Assembly: GCA_023954795.1 (NCBI GenBank) | Contig: JAGSHA010000223.1 | Location: 1 to 5,763 of the forward strand | Direction: 5' to 3' | Length of the DNA: 5,763 bases | Source of the DNA: Oceanospirillaceae bacterium | GTDB taxonomy: Bacteria > Pseudomonadota > Gammaproteobacteria > Pseudomonadales > Balneatricaceae | Shown here: one piece after another, positions 5,428 through 5,763 of the stretch | How positions within the stretch are numbered: position 1 is the stretch's first letter | How the letters are laid out: every line of letters begins with the position of its first letter | Notes under the pieces: model-generated | The model's input: the letters and a program-made list of their open reading frames with translations, nothing else | What the model was told of the DNA's origin: nothing | The model's database searches: none | Made by a program: the position numbers and the translations under genes

Positions 5428-5763
5428 GTGAACTTAAATATCGCAGTGATCCCAGGTGATGGTATTGGTACAGAAGTGATGCCAGAGGGTATCCGGGCAG
5501 TGGAGGCCGCTTGCCGAAAGTTTGATATCGATATCAGCTGGGAATGGTTCGATTGGTCCTGCGAAACGTGGTTAAAAACCGGCCGTATGATGCCAGAAGA
5601 CGGGATCGAGCAACTGTCCAAATTCGACGCGGTATATCTTGGCGCTGTCGGCTTCCCAACCGTACCGGACCATATCTCTCTGTGGGGCCTCCTGATTCCT
5701 ATTCGCAGAGAGTTCGAACAATACATCAACTTACGCCCGGTACGTTTATTTGAGGGTGTTTCT
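5428..5763 (+). CDS. Tartrate / D-malate dehydrogenase (decarboxylating; TtuC/DmlA family), 5' part
   Basis: The first 112 codons of a gene that continues past the right edge, starting with GTG. The protein is a cytoplasmic NAD-dependent beta-hydroxyacid oxidative decarboxylase of the isopropylmalate/isocitrate dehydrogenase superfamily. The superfamily start IAVIPGDGIG (GDGIG at 10-14) is followed by features I associate with the tartrate/D-malate branch: SCETW with GRMMPEDG, LGAVGFP, VPDHISLWG and FEQYINLRPVRLF. The arginines at 93-94 and 103 fall where the superfamily binds substrate carboxylates. Members oxidise D-malate to pyruvate and CO2 and act on tartrate; sequence alone does not settle the preferred substrate, so I give no symbol. 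GTG with GAGGTG 5 nt upstream fixes the start. It has its own 327-bp upstream spacer and no visible link to the c-di-GMP genes. The NAD-binding and metal-binding aspartates lie beyond the window. Confidence 0.9.
   Translation, partial: MNLNIAVIPGDGIGTEVMPEGIRAVEAACRKFDIDISWEWFDWSCETWLKTGRMMPEDGIEQLSKFDAVYLGAVGFPTVPDHISLWGLLIPIRREFEQYINLRPVRLFEGVS

Noticed and set aside
5241..5459. Plus-strand open frame from ATG 5241 overlapping the dehydrogenase start.
   Set aside because: Serine/arginine-rich composition with no recognisable motif, no ribosome binding site, and it runs out of frame into the dehydrogenase gene.
5523..5536. Perfect 14-bp palindrome TGATATCGATATCA.
   Set aside because: It lies inside the dehydrogenase coding sequence and follows from the codons for D-I-D-I; no sign of a site role.

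Overview
The window reads as chromosomal DNA of a Gram-negative bacterium, most likely a marine-type gammaproteobacterium. This rests on the protein families present (periplasmic binding protein, membrane GGDEF-EAL protein, response regulator, tartrate/D-malate dehydrogenase) and on moderate GC genes separated by AT-rich spacers. The genus cannot be fixed from the sequence alone. I see no insertion sequence, tRNA, rRNA, CRISPR array or phage gene.

Layout, left to right. (1) Positions 1-279 (+) hold the 3' end of a small membrane-anchored protein of the 'transmembrane anchor protein' type. (2) A GC-rich hairpin at 304-343 lies between it and the convergent gene, probably as a two-way terminator. 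(3) Positions 354-2897 (-) encode an 847-residue inner-membrane c-di-GMP enzyme: TM, periplasmic sensor, TM, HAMP, GGDEF, EAL. (4) Just upstream in the same operon, 19 nt away, 2917-3840 (-) encodes a secreted periplasmic binding protein of the ribose-binding (RbsB/LuxP/TorT-like) fold; no transporter permease or ATPase gene is visible. (5) Positions 3841-4320 form a divergent control region with a candidate promoter on each strand, clustered CCAAGT repeats, an A-rich tract and a leader hairpin. (6) Positions 4321-5100 (+) encode a CheY-like receiver fused to a C-terminal domain that looks like a divergent PilZ domain. (7) Positions 5101-5427 are non-coding. (8) From 5428 (+), starting with GTG, a tartrate/D-malate dehydrogenase gene runs off the right edge.

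How the genes may work together. The binding protein and the GGDEF-EAL enzyme look like a ligand-sensing pair: a periplasmic protein binds a small molecule (perhaps sugar-like) and docks on the enzyme's periplasmic domain to change c-di-GMP synthesis or breakdown. Known precedents for this design are NspS-MbaA and ScrB-ScrC in Vibrio (c-di-GMP) and LuxP-LuxQ and TorT-TorS (kinases). The divergent receiver/PilZ-like protein could be an output or cross-talk component of the same circuit, but that is inferred from proximity only. The flanking genes (anchor protein, dehydrogenase) appear unrelated.
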